From Mycobacterium sp. 1554424.7 (lineage in GTDB: Bacteria > Actinomycetota > Actinomycetes > Mycobacteriales > Mycobacteriaceae): DNA of 64,000 bases. The notes under the pieces are model-generated. The model saw nothing but the letters and a program-made list of their open reading frames with translations. It searched no databases and was not told the DNA's origin. Shown here in pieces: positions 61,715 through 64,000 of the stretch (position 1 is its first letter; every line of letters starts with the position of its first letter). The stretch is taken from assembly GCF_001665295.1 (NCBI RefSeq), contig NZ_LZSE01000078.1:1-64000 (forward strand), in the 5' to 3' direction. Both the position numbers and the translations under genes were made by a program.

Positions 61715-62880
61715 TGGCTAGTGTCCGCCCTTTCCACGAGCGGTCCGCCGGGTGCGCTGTTGGGGTTCGGCGTGTAGCGGACGTCCGGGATCATCGTTTC
61801 GGGATCGCGCCCGTACGACTGCTCGAGCGCCCGCAACGCTCCCGACAATCCGGTACCGGTGAGGAACGCGTTATCGATCGAGCTGTAAGTCACGTCGAGC
61901 GTCAGCGAGATGTTTTGGTAGTCGCCGCGCATCAGCTTCGGAATCGTGTCGATGTCGTAGGGCTGCGTGAGGATCAACTTCAGCGCGCCGATCAGGTACG
62001 GCGAGGCGCGGCCGAGCTCCCGCAACGGGCATTGCAGGTATTGCAAGTCCTGGTGCAGGGGCCCGCGCGCCTCCGACAGGTACTGGTCGGCGGCCTGGCT
62101 GAGCCGTCCCACCGAGTCGACGGCGTTGATCAGCAGCTGCTTGGTGTCGGCGAAATGCTTGATCAGCGGCGGGATGTCGGTCAACGCTCGATCCAGCACG
62201 TCCGCCCGGCCACCGACGTACGCCAACAGCCGGTTGGTGGAGTCGATGGCGTGCGTGATGTCATCGCGCTGCTGGTTGACCTGGGTGACGAAGGTGTCCA
62301 GCTTGCCCAGGAAGGCCCGGATCTGGTTCCCCCGCCCGTTGAAGATGTTGAAGACCTCGTTTTGCAGCACCTCCAGGTTCGGGATGCCGCCGCCGCGCAG
62401 AATCAGCGACAGGCTGGCCAGCGTCTGCTCGGTGGTGGGAAACGCCGTCGAGTTCTTCAGCGGGATGGTGTCGCCGTCCTTGAGCAGCTCCGGCGACGGG
62501 TTGGGCGGGGCGGCCAGCTCCACGTGCTGCGAACCCAGCAGCGAGGTCTGGCCGATCTTGGCGGTAGCGTTCTTGGGCAGCTTGACGCTCTTGTCGATGC
62601 CCAGCGTCAGCGTCGCCACCCAGTTCTTCAGGTTGATGGCCCTGATCGAGCCGACGAAGACGTCGGCGACCATCACCTTGCTGTTGCCGTTGATCGCCAG
62701 CGTGTCCGGCATCTGCACGTACAGCGTGTAGGACCCGCTGCCGCTGCCGGGACCGCCCGGGATCGCCACGTTGGAGATTCCGCGCCAACCGCACGAGCTG
62801 AGCACCAGCGCGGCCACCAAGAACACCAGCGCCTGCCAGGCGCGATGGCGAATCGGGCGGATTAGCCGCGTTGCAGTCAC
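61708..62880 (-). CDS. mce1E: Mce1E lipoprotein (LprK)
   Basis: 390 aa, the same length as Rv0173. Lipobox LSSC (C30) after a signal peptide, so a lipid-anchored subunit of the Mce1 complex. MCE domain at about 48-130 (YTLYVQMPDTLAINGNSKVMVADVFVG), followed by the long helical barrel-forming part. GTG 62880 overlaps the mce1D stop (GTGA). Confidence 0.95.
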   Translation of the reverse strand: MTATRLIRPIRHRAWQALVFLVAALVLSSCGWRGISNVAIPGGPGSGSGSYTLYVQMPDTLAINGNSKVMVADVFVGSIRAINLKNWVATLTLGIDKSVKLPKNATAKIGQTSLLGSQHVELAAPPNPSPELLKDGDTIPLKNSTAFPTTEQTLASLSLILRGGGIPNLEVLQNEVFNIFNGRGNQIRAFLGKLDTFVTQVNQQRDDITHAIDSTNRLLAYVGGRADVLDRALTDIPPLIKHFADTKQLLINAVDSVGRLSQAADQYLSEARGPLHQDLQYLQCPLRELGRASPYLIGALKLILTQPYDIDTIPKLMRGDYQNISLTLDVTYSSIDNAFLTGTGLSGALRALEQSYGRDPETMIPDVRYTPNPNSAPGGPLVERADTSQC

Positions 62881-64000
62881 TGGCCACCCCCGAGGTTAGC
62901 CGGAATTGGCGGCCCGCCGGCGTTGGGCGCCGGCGCCCCCACCGGCGCGGGCGTCGGAGCCACCGGGCCCGGTGCCACCTCCGGCCCCGGCGGTGGCGGC
63001 TGGATCGGCACCGGAGCATTCAGACCGATCGGCGGCAGAATCGGGTTTTGGTCGTAGGCGTTCGGCGGACCGGGCGGGGTCTGCAGGTTCGATTGCACGG
63101 GCTCGATGTTCGGGCCACCCATCAGCTCGGCCAGCGATTCGGGGGTCATCAGGCCCGACGTGATGGGCCCCACCTGCTGGCCCTGCATGCCCGGCGCGAC
63201 GATCCAGCCGTGCTGGGTGTTGCGGTGCGACAGCGGCCCATCCGGCACCCAGATCCCCGGGACGGTGGTGTCCTTGTACCCGTTGGGCGGCTGTAGCCGC
63301 GGCTCAGAGTAGGCGACGTCCTTGGGCAGCGTCTCGGCGGTGTTGCCTGTGTTCAAGCCGAAGGGCAGGTAGTTGAACTTGATCGCGTCGAGGATCGGCG
63401 CCAGGTATTGCGCGCAGAGTTCGGCGGACTCCTGGTATCCCAGCCGGCTACCGGCCTGAATCGAGCTGCAGATGAATTGCATCGGGTTGGCGAACGTGAT
63501 CGCCGGGATGGCGACAACGGATCCGTGCGTCGGGTGATAGATCTGGTTGATGTTCGCCGCGGCCGTCGGCAGGACGTGCAGTGCGGTCTCCAGGCCGTTC
63601 AGCGGATCGGGTTGCAGCAGCGCGTTCGTTGCGGTCGCCAGGTTGTTGATGTCGTGGGTCAGCACCTCGCGGTTCTGGTCGAGCCAGGGCCGCACCGTGG
63701 AAAGCAGGCTGTCGAACTGCTGTATCGCGTCGGCCAGGGCGCCGTCGGAGCTGGCGAGCCGGCCGGTGACGTCCGCCAGGTTCTGGTTCAGTGCGACGAA
63801 TTGCTGATCGTCTTGGTGCAGCGCGTTGACGAACAGGGCCAGGCTGCGCACCACGGCGAAGAAGTCGCCGCGGCCCTCGTTCAGCGCGGTCAACGCCTGC
63901 GACAGGCTGTTCAGCGTGTTGTTGATCTGCTTGCCCTTGCCGGCCAGCCCGTTGGCGTAGGACTCGATGACCTCACCGAACGGGCCCTTGGGCTGTTCGG
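62877..64000 (-). CDS. mce1D: Mce1D (C-terminal part; 5' end outside window)
   Basis: The frame is open to the window edge; 373 C-terminal codons are seen of about 530 expected (Rv0172). The visible part covers the helical Mce region (FGEVIESYANGLAGKGKQINNTL, EGRGDFFAVVRSLALFV) and a Pro/Gly/Ala-rich tail with repeated PAP/PPPPG, which is typical of the C-terminus of Mce1D. The N-terminal MCE domain lies beyond 64000. Confidence 0.93.
   Translation of the reverse strand, partial: EQPKGPFGEVIESYANGLAGKGKQINNTLNSLSQALTALNEGRGDFFAVVRSLALFVNALHQDDQQFVALNQNLADVTGRLASSDGALADAIQQFDSLLSTVRPWLDQNREVLTHDINNLATATNALLQPDPLNGLETALHVLPTAAANINQIYHPTHGSVVAIPAITFANPMQFICSSIQAGSRLGYQESAELCAQYLAPILDAIKFNYLPFGLNTGNTAETLPKDVAYSEPRLQPPNGYKDTTVPGIWVPDGPLSHRNTQHGWIVAPGMQGQQVGPITSGLMTPESLAELMGGPNIEPVQSNLQTPPGPPNAYDQNPILPPIGLNAPVPIQPPPPGPEVAPGPVAPTPAPVGAPAPNAGGPPIPANLGGGQ

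Overview
The window reads as chromosomal DNA of a slow-growing Mycobacterium close to the M. avium complex / M. tuberculosis lineage. It has high GC, many GTG starts, several probable leaderless starts, and long stop-to-start (GTGA/ATGA) gene chains. Gene order follows, in inverted orientation, the M. tuberculosis (Mtb) block from Rv0211 (pckA) to Rv0172 (mce1D). Mtb locus names are used as homology labels recalled from knowledge of that genome; no database search was run.

Layout. Positions 1-6.4 kb: pckA, two coupled GTPase-like membrane-associated proteins, trmB and a NYN-domain protein. 6.4-16.4 kb is an envelope and heme block: mmpL3, an AI-2E permease, an LPG-synthase-like membrane protein, a secreted hemophore, mmpL11 and a small HTH protein. 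16.6-28.6 kb is one giant gene (4002 aa) with no counterpart in the Mtb order. It carries a SARP-type DNA-binding head, a class III cyclase homology domain, an AAA ATPase, a helical region, and then 20 tandem SnoaL/NTF2-like half-units. 28.6-37.4 kb holds two Mce-associated-type proteins, zmp1, a TetR-oxidoreductase operon, an L,D-transpeptidase and an MFS exporter. 37.5-42.1 kb is a copper and amino-acid section: ricR, ilvD, an SPW protein, a nitronate monooxygenase, an O-methyltransferase and the tiny metallothionein gene mymT. RicR boxes lie in front of ricR and mymT. 42.1-48.9 kb contains the bglS operon, a monoacylglycerol lipase, sigG and a hydrolase. 48.9-52.9 kb is an accessory cluster: LysR, EamA exporter, an NAD(P)-dependent dehydrogenase and IclR. 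52.9-57.1 kb has pirin, a YhgE/Pip-like protein, LprO and a YoaK-like protein. 57.1-64 kb is the 3' end of the mce1 operon: four Mce-associated genes, mce1F, mce1E and a partial mce1D.

The common theme is envelope lipid handling (MmpL3, MmpL11, Mce1, lipase, L,D-transpeptidase) together with metal and heme handling (hemophore, RicR/MymT) and virulence (Zmp1). Most genes are well-known mycobacterial families. The strongest candidate for a poorly described system is the giant SARP-cyclase-ATPase protein. Its repeat array divides into an older-looking and a younger-looking class of half-domains, and it sits at a synteny break.
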